Part shown: positions 36,501 through 49,100 of the stretch, piece by piece
How positions within the stretch are numbered: the stretch's first letter is position 1
Layout of the letters: every line of letters starts with the position of its first letter
Source: Hesseltinella vesiculosa
Lineage: Eukaryota > Mucoromycota > Mucoromycetes > Mucorales > Cunninghamellaceae
DNA: 64,000 nt
Direction: 5' to 3'
Assembly: GCA_002104935.1 (NCBI GenBank)
Contig: MCGT01000001.1
Location: 1,726,260-1,790,259, forward strand
Program-made: the position numbers and the translations under genes
Notes under the pieces: model-generated
What the model saw: only the letters and a program-made list of their open reading frames with translations
Told to the model about the DNA's origin: nothing
Database searches by the model: none

Positions 36501-37786
36501 GTAACTGCTCAAGGTGCCTTCCGCAGCTGTGAAGTGGAGGGGAAGGTGTGAGAAAAGTGTACTCATGTCATGCCCAAAAAAAAAAAAAAACGCGTTTTTT
36601 TTTATCTTACCGTTATTGATACATCGCTCTTTGGTGAAGTGCTTGATCATGAACAAGAGAGGCTTGACACGTTTATCCATATCGATATAGGCTTTGATGA
36701 GACGGGAATTGGAGATGGCTAGCATGTTGTGTATACTGAGGTCACAACGAAGCCCGGACTTGGGTTCCAAAAATTTGCAGATTGGCACAACTGCAGGAAT
36801 TGGATTGACATCGGTCATGCCTACTTCCGTCAGCATCCGAGTCAAATGGTGTACGTCAAAGATGGTGCCATTTTTGGTCACCATGCCCAAGTATTTATCC
36901 ATGCATTTCTGGTCGTTTGGTAATACAATGGTCAAATCAATATCGGACCCTTTCAGCAGCAACCCGTTCAGAGAAGATCTACAAATCCGGAAGAAAAAAA
37001 GGAGATCACAAGGTCAAAACAATGGGACAGAGGATGACCCTGCCCTCCCAAAAAAAACAGGTATTTACCCAAAAGGTTCAACCCTGTAATGTTGTCCAGG
37101 AAACGCTATGCTGAGAATGCTGTTCAGTTTAGATATCAAATCGAAATGAGCTACCAGCGTTGCGGGATCGGGTTGCAGGGCCTAAAGGGTTTAACAAAGA
37201 TAAAAAAAAAGTCAGAAGCCAAGAGTTTGCATTCGTCTCAATTTACGTTATGTAACCGATTAATTTCTTTTAAAAGTCTTGGGAACCGGGCGGTATTGAA
37301 AATTGGCTCGCCAATGTGCGTGGGCTGCCGGCCATCCAGCAATTGCATCTCGATCATGGAGGGTTCAACGGTGCGCTGGAGATATTCAATGGTATAGCCA
37401 CACAAGGACAGATCTTTGCTGGCCACCATGGTATAGACAAATGTATCGGGGTAACAGCTTTCAAGATCTGGCAAAGCAGGTAGATTGCCAAACTCCTTGT
37501 AGGCTTGAGCGGTCATGACCGAGCAGTTGACAGTGATGCCCTTGGACTTTACGAAGAATTCGGCTTGAGAATTGATAAAACCAAAAAAGGTGCCATAACT
37601 GTTCACGATCAAGTCATGAACACGAGGTGCTACCGTTTGCATGTGTTTTTGTAGGCTCTCGACGGTAATCACTGAGAGATATTTGTTGGTCTCGTAGTTC
37701 GGGCCATGGTTGGTCAAAAGTAGATTGAACTGTTCTACAATGACCATGCAATACAGTAAGCCAAGATTGACCGCAGACGAAGACAT
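33502..37786 (-). CDS. Cid1/TUT-type nucleotidyltransferase with Lys-Ala-Gln repeat and RRM-like C-terminus
   Basis: Predicted non-canonical poly(A)/poly(U) polymerase, roughly 1,300 residues. N-terminal exon 37786-37239 has no family I recognise. The catalytic palm follows in 37135-36080: KGSDIDLTI gives the two metal-binding Asp, and RCDLSIHN the third; the central domain and PAP-associated region are seen as SYTYSMLCLNYLIQ and KLLIGFFEFMAIFRFDLISI. The last exon (about 35972-33502) is a long Ser/Thr/Pro-rich linker, an acidic helical segment (IVDVDELMIVLLPEDEINHE), a repeat of KAQ-type tetrapeptides (about 33,990-34,150) and a final RRM-like fold (TFTLCSVPGYIDRLDLVFHL ... WHVAFANLA). No zinc knuckles seen. 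The start at 37786 is the first Met after an acceptor-like TTAG, so an upstream non-coding exon is possible. Confidence 0.83.
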
Positions 37787-37940
37787 GGGCGCGCCTAATT
37801 TATATAATAAATATAATAATGGTAAAAAAGGGAAAATAAGGATGTCAAACAAAACAAAAAAAAAAAAATGCGTCGCGATGCTCCTCTTACCTTTTTTTTT
37901 TTTTTTTTTTTTTTTCTTTGATTTGTTTATTGCTCCTTCA
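37787..37940. promoter_or_regulatory. Shared divergent promoter, nucleotidyltransferase and MLH1
   Basis: 154 bp between the two start codons. It contains A12 (37857-37868) and T23 (37892-37914) tracts, the latter about 25 bp upstream of the MLH1 ATG. The inter-tract sequence includes GCGTCGCGATGC. A strong candidate nucleosome-depleted bidirectional promoter; no TATA box. Confidence 0.5.
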
Positions 37941-40763
37941 ATGTCTACTCCAAGCATCCGACGGTTAGACACATCCGTAGTCAATCGTATTGCAGCAGGC
38001 GAAGTAAGTTGCGGGGATGTCTTTCCGTAGTTATACTGGACCTTGTGCAGTGATTGATCTTTTTGGCTTAGGTGATACATCGACCAGCGAACGCTCTAAA
38101 AGAACTCTTGGAAAACTGCCTTGACGCAGGAGCCTCCCAGATCCAAATCACAGTCAAAGAAGGTGGCCTCAAGTTTTTACAAATCCAAGACAATGGTCAT
38201 GGCATCAAAGTAAGAGGAAAAAAAGACTGCGATTGTCTTGACGGTTTGCATGAATAGAAAGAGGATCTAGCCATAGTGTGCGAACGATTTACGACCAGCA
38301 AGCTGAAGCAGTTTGATGATCTGTCACGCATTGTTACTTATGGGTTCCGTGGCGAAGCTTTGGCCAGTATCTCCCATGTGGCTCACCTCACCATCACCAC
38401 CAAAACTGCGGACTCGCCCTGTGCCTATCGAGCAGCCTACGTTGATGGCCAGCTCTCTGCGCCTGCTGGTCAGAACTCAGACCCCAAACCTTGCGCTGGA
38501 AACAATGGGACACAAATCACGGTAAGGCCGTTTTTTTATAATGTATATCGCTTGAAAATGACGCTAAATCGTTTATCTTTATTTTTCTATTTTGAATAAG
38601 GTGGAGGACCTCTTTTACAATATGCCCACGCGGAAGAAAGCGCTTAGATCTCCCTCGGACGAGTACAATCGCATTGTGGACGTTGTTAGTCGTTATGCCA
38701 TCCACAACCATGGCGTCAGTTTTTCTTGCAAAAAGGTATACCACCTCCCAAAAGGACTCGACGTCAACTCGCTTGTTTTCTTCCATAGGTCGGTACCATG
38801 ACGGGGGAGGTGCAAACGAATACGAATACCTCCACCCTAGACAATATCCGCCAAATCTATGGTACATCCGTCTCGTCTGAACTCTTGTTTTGTGAAGCTG
38901 AAGCCGAAGCCCTAAACTATTCCATGAAAGCTTATATCTCCAACGCCAATTATAGCATGAAGAGAACGACTCTGCTTTTATTCATCAACAGTAAGCCAGC
39001 GTTCAACAAAAGTCGATCCTTGACACATTTTCTTTTTTTCCCCCGATCGTTTAGACAGATTGGTGGAAAGCGATTCGATCAAGCGCATGGTGGACACGGT
39101 GTACACGTCTTTACTGCCTAAAGGTGGTCATCCATTTGTGTACCTGAGCCTGATGATCAAACCTGAAAATATCGACGTCAACGTCCACCCTACCAAGCAA
39201 AAGGTCCATTTTCTGAATGAAGACCACGTTGTGGAAGCCATTCAGGAGGAATTCCTGAAGATCTTGGAAAATGCCAATGACTCTCGAACCTTTTATACCC
39301 AGGTAAGCACTTATTTGACCCTATTATGAACATCATCTTGGTCATATTCAAGGGCCCTTTTTTTAGACACTTCTTCCTGGTGCGACATCCACCAATACTG
39401 ACCGCCGCTGTAAGTCCCAAGGCGTTAAAAAAAATCAACAACAACGTGATCTCACCATTTTCTCATTTCATAAAAGTATCCCAAAATATCGGCAGCAAAG
39501 CAGCTGTTTACCATCAAGTGCGTACCGACAGTAGAGCAACGACTCTCGACACATTTGTGTTACAGCCTTTATCCACCCCCACCTCTGCAATTATTGACGT
39601 TGATGAAGACACGCCCATGGCCGAATGCAACCAGGACCCAGCTTCTATGGATGTCGACCAGCCCACCCAGCCAATCAATAAGGTTCAAAAGAACAGAAAG
39701 GAACGCGTCCAGGTCACCTTGACCAGTGTCCTTGAATTACGCAAGAAAATCAGAAGGTCGGAGCATCCTGGTAAGCAGTGGATGTAGCAGGAAGAGCTGT
39801 TGATATGAACGTTGGCGCTCACCGGCTCATTTCCGTGATAGGAATGACTGCCCTCCTTGCGGGCCATACATTTGTCGGCTGCATTGACGACAGCATGGCA
39901 TTGATTCAACATGACACGTCACTTTATATGGTCAACTATGCATCGATCAGGTAAGCATGGACACGTAGAATAGAAGCAAGCATTGACACCTTTCTTAGCG
40001 AAGAGCTCTTTTACCAAATCATTCTGTCCGAGTTCAACAACTTTGGCACCATCGACCTTTCCAGTCCTATTCCTATCGGCGACTGTATTGGCCTCGCCAT
40101 TGATGCTGAAGCCGCTCAAGGACTTTTGCCTCCGGTTTTACGTAAAAAAGATCTTGTTATCCAGGTAAATGGATAAAGAAGTATCAAATGAGAAAAAAAA
40201 ATTTAAGCTCACTCTATTTATGCACGGTTTAGAAAATTGTTGACAAGGTCCTGGAATTTAGTGACATGCTGCAAGACTACTTTGCATTAAGCGTATCTTC
40301 GAAAGGGGAGCTTTTGACTTTGCCCATGCTGATCCAAGGCTACCTTCCCACCATGGACAAACTCCCTATGTTCTTCTTACGACTTGGCACAGAAGTGAGA
40401 CGGACATCTACAACCAGGAAGTTGTTATTTACACACACACACCCTCTCTCTCTCTCTCTCTCTATGTTTTTTTTTCTCCTTGGTTAGGTGGACTGGGAGG
40501 ATGAACAGCGCTGCTTAGACGGGCTGGCAAGAGAGCTGGCTGTGCTTTTTGCTGCGGAGCCACCCTTGCCAGGCGATCATGATGCAGGTAGTGATGATTA
40601 CAAGACACAGCATGACAAATATCTTTGGCAGGTCCAACATCTTGTGTTCCCCGCCCTCAAAACAGGTTTTGTCACGCCCAAGAACATTGTGCAAGACGGC
40701 TCGTCCTTTGTCACTCAACTGGCCCGGTCCTCCGATTTGTACAAGATCTTTGAACGCTGCTGA
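37941..40763 (+). CDS. MLH1: DNA mismatch repair protein MLH1
   Basis: MutL-alpha subunit with a GHKL ATPase N-terminal domain. About eleven exons. Start [20 protein letters not shown]; exon 1 joins across 38005-38072 to [20 protein letters not shown]. ATPase motifs: ENCLDAG (motif I), DNGHGI (II), TSKL and YGFRGEAL (III), then GTQIT spliced to VEDLFYN. The dimerisation/linker region contains HPTKQKVHF, and [12 protein letters not shown] begins the linker. The C terminus ends LYKIFERC, the conserved MLH1 terminal FERC that completes the PMS1/PMS2 endonuclease site. A (CT)n run lies in the intron at 40443-40462. Divergent from the nucleotidyltransferase. Confidence 0.97.
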
Positions 40764-41440
40764 TCTGTAATCGCCGTGTCATTCATGAAAAATAAAATCA
40801 TGTCTCTACAGTATTTTATCCGCAAGTGATTTGAAGAAGGAACTGGCCACTCTTGTAGTGCACACCCGAAGGGGAAAAAAAATGGAGACGGAAACTAGGT
40901 CCTCATGGTTAAAATCAGATATCTGAAAGATGTATCTATGCAGTCGCGTCCAGTTGATGAATGGTTGCTACCAGGCTAGGCTACAGAAGATATGCCAAAG
41001 TTTGATCACATCCTAGATTTTACGTGAGTAGATCCATTATTACAGTACGCGTCATTACGGTTAGCGTTGACGCCTTGACTTCCACACATGCAACATGTTG
41101 GAGAGCGCCTGCATTAACCAAGCCAATTGCCGCGAGCGAGCTCTAAACGGGGAAACCCCAGGATGACACGAGATGGTCACCAGAATCACGTTATCCTTTG
41201 GCACACGTGTTCTTCCATCCCGTCATTGCTAAAATTAAATAAAGTTGAAGACGTATAGTTCAGTCACAATGGAAGGATAATGCATCTGACAAACCCGTGC
41301 CTTTGTTTAAAACGATTGTGATTTTTTTTTTCTAAGGGTGGATTTGTGAAAATCATTTATGAATAAAGTGTAGTGGACTAATATAATTAATAACAACATA
41401 AGGAAGGGCAACATAAGGAGGGGAGGGTGGGGGATCAACG
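40764..41440. other. Spacer, no gene
   Basis: Convergent 3' flanks of MLH1 and the DYRK kinase. No coding, RNA or repeat feature recognised. Confidence 0.4.
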
Positions 41441-44388
41441 TCAGGTTTGGCGGGTGATCCAGCCATGCTTGAAGGCTTCGTCAGGTTTGAGTCGATCATC
41501 AGGGTCCCATTGTAAGCAGGCGTCAATGAATTCGACAAATTTTGTGTCAGCATTGTTGAGGATCTTGGCCAACGACCTGGTTCCAGGTTTACGTTTCTTG
41601 CCCTTGCTGTTTGGCATGAGGCGTGGGTTGCAATAGAAATCAAAAAATGTCTTTCTTCGTGGGCTTTTCTCGACCAGGGCTCGACTCGGCAGGCCTTGGA
41701 CCTCCATCATACATGCCAGCTGGTCATGTTCATTTTCTCCAGCAAAAAGAGGATGACCCGTATAGAGCTCAGCAAGAATACAACCCATGCTCCACATATC
41801 AATGGCCATGCTGTAGCCATAGCCAAGGATCACCTCCGGAGCCCGATAAAACCGGCTTTGGATGTACGTGTAAACTAATAGACATATCAAGATCAGTCCA
41901 CTTCCTCCTATGAACACAGCACACTGAACACGCCTTTTCTGTATTCCCCTGGTTTACCACGTTCATTTTCTAAGCAGGAGCTTCCGAAATCAATCACTTT
42001 GATGGTGCTTTTCTTTGGGTGTTTGAGTAAGATGTTCTCGGGTTTCAAGTCACAATGGATAAGTCGATGTTTGTACAATACTACCAAGGCATTCAACAGC
42101 TGGATTGTAAATCTTTGAAAATAAAGAGACTCAGTCTACACTTTCATGTTTTTTTTTTTTTTTGTACCTTCGGATCAGTCCCATGCTGAACCCTTGGAAT
42201 TGATTGGTTTTTAAAAAATCGTACAGGTTGATGCTGAGGCATTCAAAGGTAATACAGAGGTGGTTGCGAAAATAAAAATGGTCGGTCATGCGCACAAGGT
42301 TGTGTTTGTTGTCAGGGTCCTGGATCGAAAAAGAGAAAGACAGTCAGCCTCTGACCGTTTCCGTATTTACAGTCGCTCCTGGCCACAGCTAGAGCTTACC
42401 CAGTTCATCAGGCTTTCCAACGTCTTGACCTCCACAAGGGCTTGGGCATGGAAGCGTTTTTTGTTGCGGATCAGTTTGACGGCTGCGGCGCAGCCCATGC
42501 GATGGTCATAGACCTTAACGACTTGGCCAAACGATCCGTTGCCAAGGACCTCGAGCACTTCGTAACGATACGCCAGGTGGTCCTTGTTCACGATCTGATA
42601 GTCACCACGCTCGTCATCATAGCCATGGTTGATGTCAGACCTGTCCATGGTAGCATGGTGTTTACGGCGCGCATGGTTACCGACAAAGTAGATCTGCGGG
42701 TAGTCCATGATTTCTTGCTGTTCATAGGGCGTAAGGTCTTGGCGGTACAGCTTCAAGGCGGTGGTCGGGCTCATGGCAGGGCGTTTGGTACATTCGATTG
42801 TCGGCGGCTGGGCAGAGCTGTCGGTTGAAACTGGAAGTCGGTTGGCAGGGCTGTGAACGGTGTGCTGGCGTCCGGCTAACTCACTATTGGCTGAGGTGTG
42901 GCGCCGACGGGGATGTGCGCTGGGAAACGGCAACCACGACTCAGTCTCTTGTTGATGTGAGGACGATGTAGGAGCTAGAGGAGGTGTTGGGCGAGGCGGA
43001 GAATGGTCCATGTAGCCACTTGTGTCAACAAGCTCGTCCTCATCGCCTTGAGACCAAGTGGAATAATCATCCACGAGTTCCTGTAGGCGTTCATGTAGGG
43101 ATACACGGCGCTGGATGGGTTGGACGGATGGCGATAGAGATAAAGAGTCACTAGGATCTGCGGTTGCTGTTGTTGTTGTGCTGCTGATGGGCTGTACTGT
43201 AGAGATATCGTCGGTGGTGGAGTTGGTACCTAAACCTTGTGGTAGGAGCATTTCCCCTCGGGCAGAGACAAGATTGGCATGTAATTGACGGGATTGGCGT
43301 TGTTCTCGGTCGCGTTGTTCCCGTAACAGGTCGATGGCCATGAGTGATGGGCGTCGAGGGAGCGGTTCTGGCTGTGGTTTTGGAGGGGATGGAAATGTTG
43401 TATCATTATCCTCGTCGATCGCAATGTCCTCCCGTCGTTGCTTCTCCAAGGGAGGATGCCGATCCATGGCCGAAATGTCGGTTTCGCTGGAGGAGTGACT
43501 GCCAGCAGGGCTGGGTTTCTTGCTGACAGGTAATGGAATTCTAGATTTTGCCTGGTTGACCTAGTTCCCAAGAAAAATGCGAGAATACAAAAAATAATAA
43601 TAATAATAAATAAAATACAGAAAATAAATACGGGCTTGTTAGGTGGGAAGGAAGGTCAGGGTGTTACCGATTTGGACGACGGATCATGGATCAGACAAGG
43701 ATCAAAATCGGCCAATTGAAGATTGGCCTTGCCCGGCAATGAAGGGTGGTAGGAGGCAGATCGCTTTTCCAATTTGGTTGGAGATGCGATGGGGATGACC
43801 ATGTCGGGAGCGATCAAAGTGGAGCTTGTAGTAGGGCGCAGCAAGGAGGTAGGGAATGCAGGGGCAGGTTCACGTAGCGAGGATAAGTGGATAGACGTTG
43901 GTAGTTTGGAGGGCAGGGTTTTTACAGAAATGGAGGCACCCACGCTTCTATGACGCTGGCGAGCAGACGGGCGGACGGATTTCGCTGAATGGGTATCGTC
44001 CAAAAGAGGATCAAAGGCTTCGAGCGTTTGTTTCATGGAATCCAAGTCGTTTTTGGAGAGTGAGTGTTCTGGCATAGGATTGCAAGTGGTGGGTGTGGTT
44101 GGGGAATGAGCTGGGATGGGTATCGAAGAAAGTGACCCATTGTTGGTTAGTGTAGGTGTCACTTGAGAGGATGATCGGTCGTGCCATTGCTTCTTTGCCT
44201 CTCGTTGGAGTTTCTTTTGCGAGGCAGTCAATATCCAAGTGGTATACTCGTCATAGGTAGGTGAATGACGGGTGTCGTTGGCAGCGACGTAGGTTAAAGG
44301 GTCTAACTTTGATATTGACTGGTCAGCAGCTCTGTCAAGATCATCGGGTGAAGGGGTTTTTGATTGAATATGCCTAACATGTTCCATC
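41441..44388 (-). CDS. DYRK-family protein kinase (DYRK2/Pom1-like)
   Basis: Dual-specificity kinase that autophosphorylates the activation-loop tyrosine. Exons 44388-43670, 43560-42410, then smaller exons to 41441. The first ~480 residues are Ser/Pro-rich and disordered. The DYRK-homology box follows as [19 protein letters not shown]. The kinase core has [15 protein letters not shown] (glycine loop), [10 protein letters not shown] (catalytic Lys), [12 protein letters not shown] (the HCD version of HRD typical of DYRKs), IDFGSSC (DFG) and [16 protein letters not shown] (activation-loop YxY). The insert [15 protein letters not shown] and the end [15 protein letters not shown] fit class II DYRKs (DYRK2/4, Pom1, Ppk5). 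Start at 44388 is the first in-frame ATG after the long poly(T)-poly(A) tract. Confidence 0.93.
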
Positions 44389-44415
44389 GTATCCAATCAA
44401 ACTATGTGTGCATTG

Positions 44416-44451
<36 letters not shown>

Positions 44452-44960
44452 GGAGAATGCCTGTCAGACATTGTTTGTTGACAAAAAAAACCGTTCGTTG
44501 ATCCGAGCTTACAATGGCCATAAACCAATAGATCAAGGAAAGGATGACAAGGACAAGAAAGAGAAGCACAAAAAAGCAGTGCAGGAAAGTGTCAATTATA
44601 GTTGGACTACACGTGTAATGGCCAGCACTGGGAAAGGAGTGAAAAAAGAGAATAAAAAAAACGAAAGCGCTGTTCCAAAAGGGAGAGAAGAGGAGCGCGG
44701 ATCACATGACTTTTATTCTTATTTTTTCAAGGCTTGCTCAAATTTGGAGATGATGTTTTTGTTTGCACACTTTCCAGGCAATGAACCTTGTGATTCAGAG
44801 TGAATTCAATGCGATGGGCCATGCTGTCTGTTCATGTGATCCCTCAAGCTGCAGGGTTAAAAAATACGCCTCGGCTTGTTTCACAAGGGTTTACTGGGAA
44901 AAAGAAAACAATCCCGCTCTCTCACTTTTGTCTTTTTTTCTTTCTCATACCTAAAAGAAA
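44389..44960. promoter_or_regulatory. Divergent spacer with T12-A25 palindromic tract
   Basis: 572 bp between the DYRK and WrbA-type start codons. It contains a T12 directly joined to about A25 (44418-44452), able to fold back on itself, and otherwise A-rich sequence. The right end (44920-44945) is pyrimidine-rich before the WrbA start. Confidence 0.4.
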
Positions 44961-45997
44961 ATGACTGCAACCGTGTATATCGTGATTTATTCTCTCTACC
45001 ATCATGTGTATAAATTAGCTGTGGAGGTGCAAAAAGGCTTGGAAGAAGCTGGTGTCAACGTCAAGCTGTTCCAAGGTAAGAAAACGCAATAAAAAAATGA
45101 ACGCGCGCCATAACATTTTTGCAAAAAGTGGAGGAAACATTGTCGGATGAGATTTTAACCAAGATGCATGCTCCTGCAAAGCCTAACATTCCAGTATGTT
45201 TGGGAAAAGAAATAAAAAAAATATCATGGACCAGTTTAACGCGTTCAAATTAGGTCATCACGGTGGACCAACTTGCTGAACCCGATGGTATCATTTTCGG
45301 AATTCCCACCAGGTATTTTTAATTTAAAACACGTATTTTATTTGCTTACGTATGCGTCTCTTTAGATTTGGCACTGGTATGAGAAAGATGAAACATCACA
45401 GTTTGATCCAAACCTCACTTTTTTTTCGCACACAGCACCTGCTCAAATCAAGGCGCTGCTGGATGCCACTGGCAGTAAGTGCAGTTTAGCTTGACTTCTC
45501 GTTCGATTTGTTTATTTCTTTTTTTGGAACAGAACACTGGGCGTCGGGAGCGCTCTCGGGTAAATTCGCAGGCACATTTTTCTGCACTGCTTCACAGCAC
45601 GGTGGCCAAGAAACCACCGCTTTGACAACCGTCACCTACTTTGTGCACCACGGCATGATCTACGTTCCTTTTGGTTTTGCCAATGCAGTAAGTCCGACCC
45701 CCATCTCTACGCCAAAAAAAAAAAAAAGGAGAGAGAGATTCATTTTTTTTTAGCACCTGTTTGACAATTCTGAAGTGATTGGGGGCAGTGCGTACGGTGC
45801 GGGTTCAGTAGCCAATGGAGATGGTTCACGTGATGTGACTGAAAAAGAAAAGGAAATCGCCAGAAACCAAGGCAAAAACTTTGGCACCGTCGTTAAAACC
45901 GTAAGATACAAACAAGGAGAAATATTTTAAACCACTCACTCTCTTCATTTTTTTCTCACCTTTTCTTCACAAGTACGTTGCCGGAAAGTCAGCTTAA
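44961..45997 (+). CDS. WrbA/Pst2-type NAD(P)H:quinone oxidoreductase (flavodoxin fold)
   Basis: FMN protein doing two-electron reduction of quinones. Seven small exons; product about 200 residues. It starts MTATVYIVIYSLYHHVYKLA, the flavodoxin beta1/phosphate-loop; VEVQKGLEEAGVNVKLFQ, split by the first intron; then VEETLSDEIL. The quinone-site exons encode EPDGIIFGIPTR, FGT spliced to APAQIKALLDATG, and the WrbA-specific FCTASQHGGQETTALT with the GGS.YGAG region (GGSAYGAGSVANGDGSR). The last exon codes for YVAGKSA only. Homologous to yeast Pst2/Ycp4/Rfs1, which associate with eisosomes; that localisation is only family knowledge. Confidence 0.95.
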
Positions 45998-46186
45998 TTG
46001 CCCTTTTTATGAATAAATTTTGAAAGTTTGTTGAATGACTCGTCTGAAAGGAAGCGTGGCACAAAAGGGGTCAGTTCAACACTTGTGGCCGGGTCAGTCA
46101 CACCGCCAAAAAAGGAAAAAAAAAAAGAGGCACGCCAAAAAGGCCTCTGCTCTTTCTTTTTTCCCCCTCTTTTTTCTTCTACACTC

Positions 46187-49100
46187 ATGGCGACAGTCTT
46201 GGCAAGGAAGCCGATGCCTTTACTAAAGTCTCCTGTACCGATTGAACAAAAACCTTTGCCTGCCATTACTGAGTCTTGGCAGCTGGATGATGAAGCGAAA
46301 GTTCATCTTTGGAAACTCACACACAACTGGCTTCAGGACGAACACCTACAATCTCGCTGGGCCACCATCCTTTACACAGTGTTCATGCACATTTTGTTTC
46401 ACTGGATGGACGACCCGTCATGCATTCGGCTTCCATCCAACAGCACCGTTCACCGGCCAATCTCAATACAATTGTTTGAAACCGGTCACGCTTCTCAGTC
46501 CGTGTACCTTCCAGCTGTTCACCATGGCGAGGCACTCTATACCCTCTCAGGTCCGTGCATCTGTGCAAAATCCAGAGAAAACAACCGTTTGGTTTTATGC
46601 TCTTTACCATAACTCTTTTTTATTATCGTCGTTTTTCAATGTAGACTTGCCAATCAAGCATGTGCTTGGCGGTACTCTCCGCTTGTACGGTGTTCAGCCT
46701 GAATTCCAAATCAAACTGCTGGATCTTGTGGGCAGTGCCATCTATACCCTATACTCTCTGACGGTCGAATCTAAACTCTTGCGAGACCACCAAATTCCTG
46801 TGTTGACCCATCTGCCGGCCTATGACATCCATCCGACCTGGAAGCAAGGATCACCTTGGCGTCGTCAGCTCCTGGGTTGGATCACCGGCAAACGCGACCC
46901 ACCCCCGGCGCCTCTCCCTGGACCTTCTGGAGCTCCCTTGCTACTGAAACAGCTGAAACAAAGAGCCTTAGGGGATAAACCTCCCTCAACTGTCAATGTC
47001 ACGGCTCCTGCTCTTGTCCACCCCGAAACTGCCTTGCACCCTTTGTTCCATCAGCTGCGTACCCGTCTGGAACATGCATCCATCTCTTCTTCACCCATGT
47101 GCCTCTTCTTTGCACCTTCTATTGTTGTTCTTTTAGACAGCGAGGAAGAAAGGAAGAAAAAAGACAAGCGCATCTCGGCCCCACCAGCCTTGGCATCCTT
47201 ACCTGGGCCCCAGCACTCGTCACCTGACCCAACGCCAACTTTGCGACGGAAGCTCACCCACCTTGTCCGCCGATCCTCCTCGCTCCTGTCCTTGCCCCCT
47301 GACATTCCTAACACCATCAGCAATTACCACCGATCAGAATCTTCCGCCTCGCTACGCCGCATGTCAGCCTACAATCTTTTACGTGCCTCTGCCAGCACCA
47401 TCATCGACACCAGCAAGTTTGGCCTCGATCACCTCTACCTCGACACAAGTTCCATCGATGCCTTCAAACACCATCAGCAAATCACCCTGCACTACACTGT
47501 CCATTTGATCGGCTGCCCTGACCGTCCTTGTCTTGGCCCCTTGCTCTGCAGTCTAAAGTATTTTACTTTTGATGATGACGAGCGAAAAAGCATGGACTCG
47601 TTTGTGGATCTGCCTCTTCAAGCTGTTCTTGTGCAATGGTATGAGCAGCGCTATCAGCCATGCAAGACCCACATTGATCAGCTCAATGCCACCTGCCGAT
47701 TGCTCACCCCACCCCAAAAGACCCCGCAGCTCCAGCACACCGACAGCAGCAGCAGCAACAGCTATAGCAGTGCTTCCACCCAGCATAGTCAATCTGATAC
47801 CAACAAATCCACCTCCCCGCTTGCCTCGTCACCCACCTCTTACTGCCCAGATGTGCATCAACAAGGCTGTCGCCAGCTGTTCCAAGACCACGTGCTCTGC
47901 TTTAGCCACGGTTCTCAGCGCATCCAAGCCAGCTTTACACTCATGCCAGTGAAAGATATGGTACTTCCTCGACACCACAACCCTTCACCTCTGTCATCAA
48001 CCACCAATCTCCTTTGCACATGGGCACAATGTGTCACCTGCGATGCTCGTTCGCCTACCACCTGGGTATCTTGGCCCACCGCACAGTTTTCGTTTGGCAA
48101 GTACCTTGAGCTCTTTTTTTATAGCCAGCGGTTTGCATCGACCCCCGACGTTTGCCAGCACACCCACGGTCATGACGAGAATTCACACTCCCTCACCCGT
48201 TGTTTCGGTGTCCTTCCCAGCGAAGAATACGAGTTGGACGAAGCAATGGAAATCCGCTTTACTCTAGAATCGATCCACGTGTATGCTCTCAAAGGCCCGC
48301 CCTTGCAATCGGTCCTCAGCGCACAGTCTTCGTCTACCGCTACTTCTAGCACCAATTGTTCTGCACGTGTCAGCCTGGCTACCTTGACCCAATGGCGCCA
48401 ACTTGAAGATCAAACTCTGGATGGGTTTTTCCGCCAGCTGCGCAAACATCTGACTATGCTACAAGAGCATGGTCGCCTTGACAAGGACAATCTTCAACAC
48501 TGGCTGGCGACTTTTGACGAAAAGCACACCCATCTTTCGCGCATCTTGGCTCAGCAGCATACATCCCTATCGCTCAATGATTACCGCCGCCAGTTCGCCG
48601 TCGCCACCAATGAACTCACAAATGCCTTGTCCAGCTGGCATCAGGCCCAGACCTGGGCTGCCGAGCAACAAGAATTCCTATGGATGGAAGGTCGACCTGA
48701 TTACACCATAGCCAAGTCCGGTACACACTGCTTCCCTGGTTCCGCTATTATCATCCGTGAATCCGAGCCCACATCTATCATTGCCCATACTCTAAAGTGA
48801 GTATCTTATCTTCTTTGCTGAAAATCGCTCACTCACTCCCCTCTTTTTTACTGGTAGCTGCATGGATTACGAAGACGAGTTGGCAGCTGAACAAGGCGTT
48901 GGGCATGACGAGGACGAGAGTTTGACCCCTCTAAAGAAAGATGCCATGCCACCCCGCCCTCCTGCCAAATCTTATGCCACGTCCACAAATACCAAGAGCA
49001 GCCATCAGGATGACAAGGATCTCCAAGTGGTAGACAAGTACTACTCGACCATTGAACGTAAATTCATTGCACCGTCGCTGGGCACTGCTTCTGAAACCGC

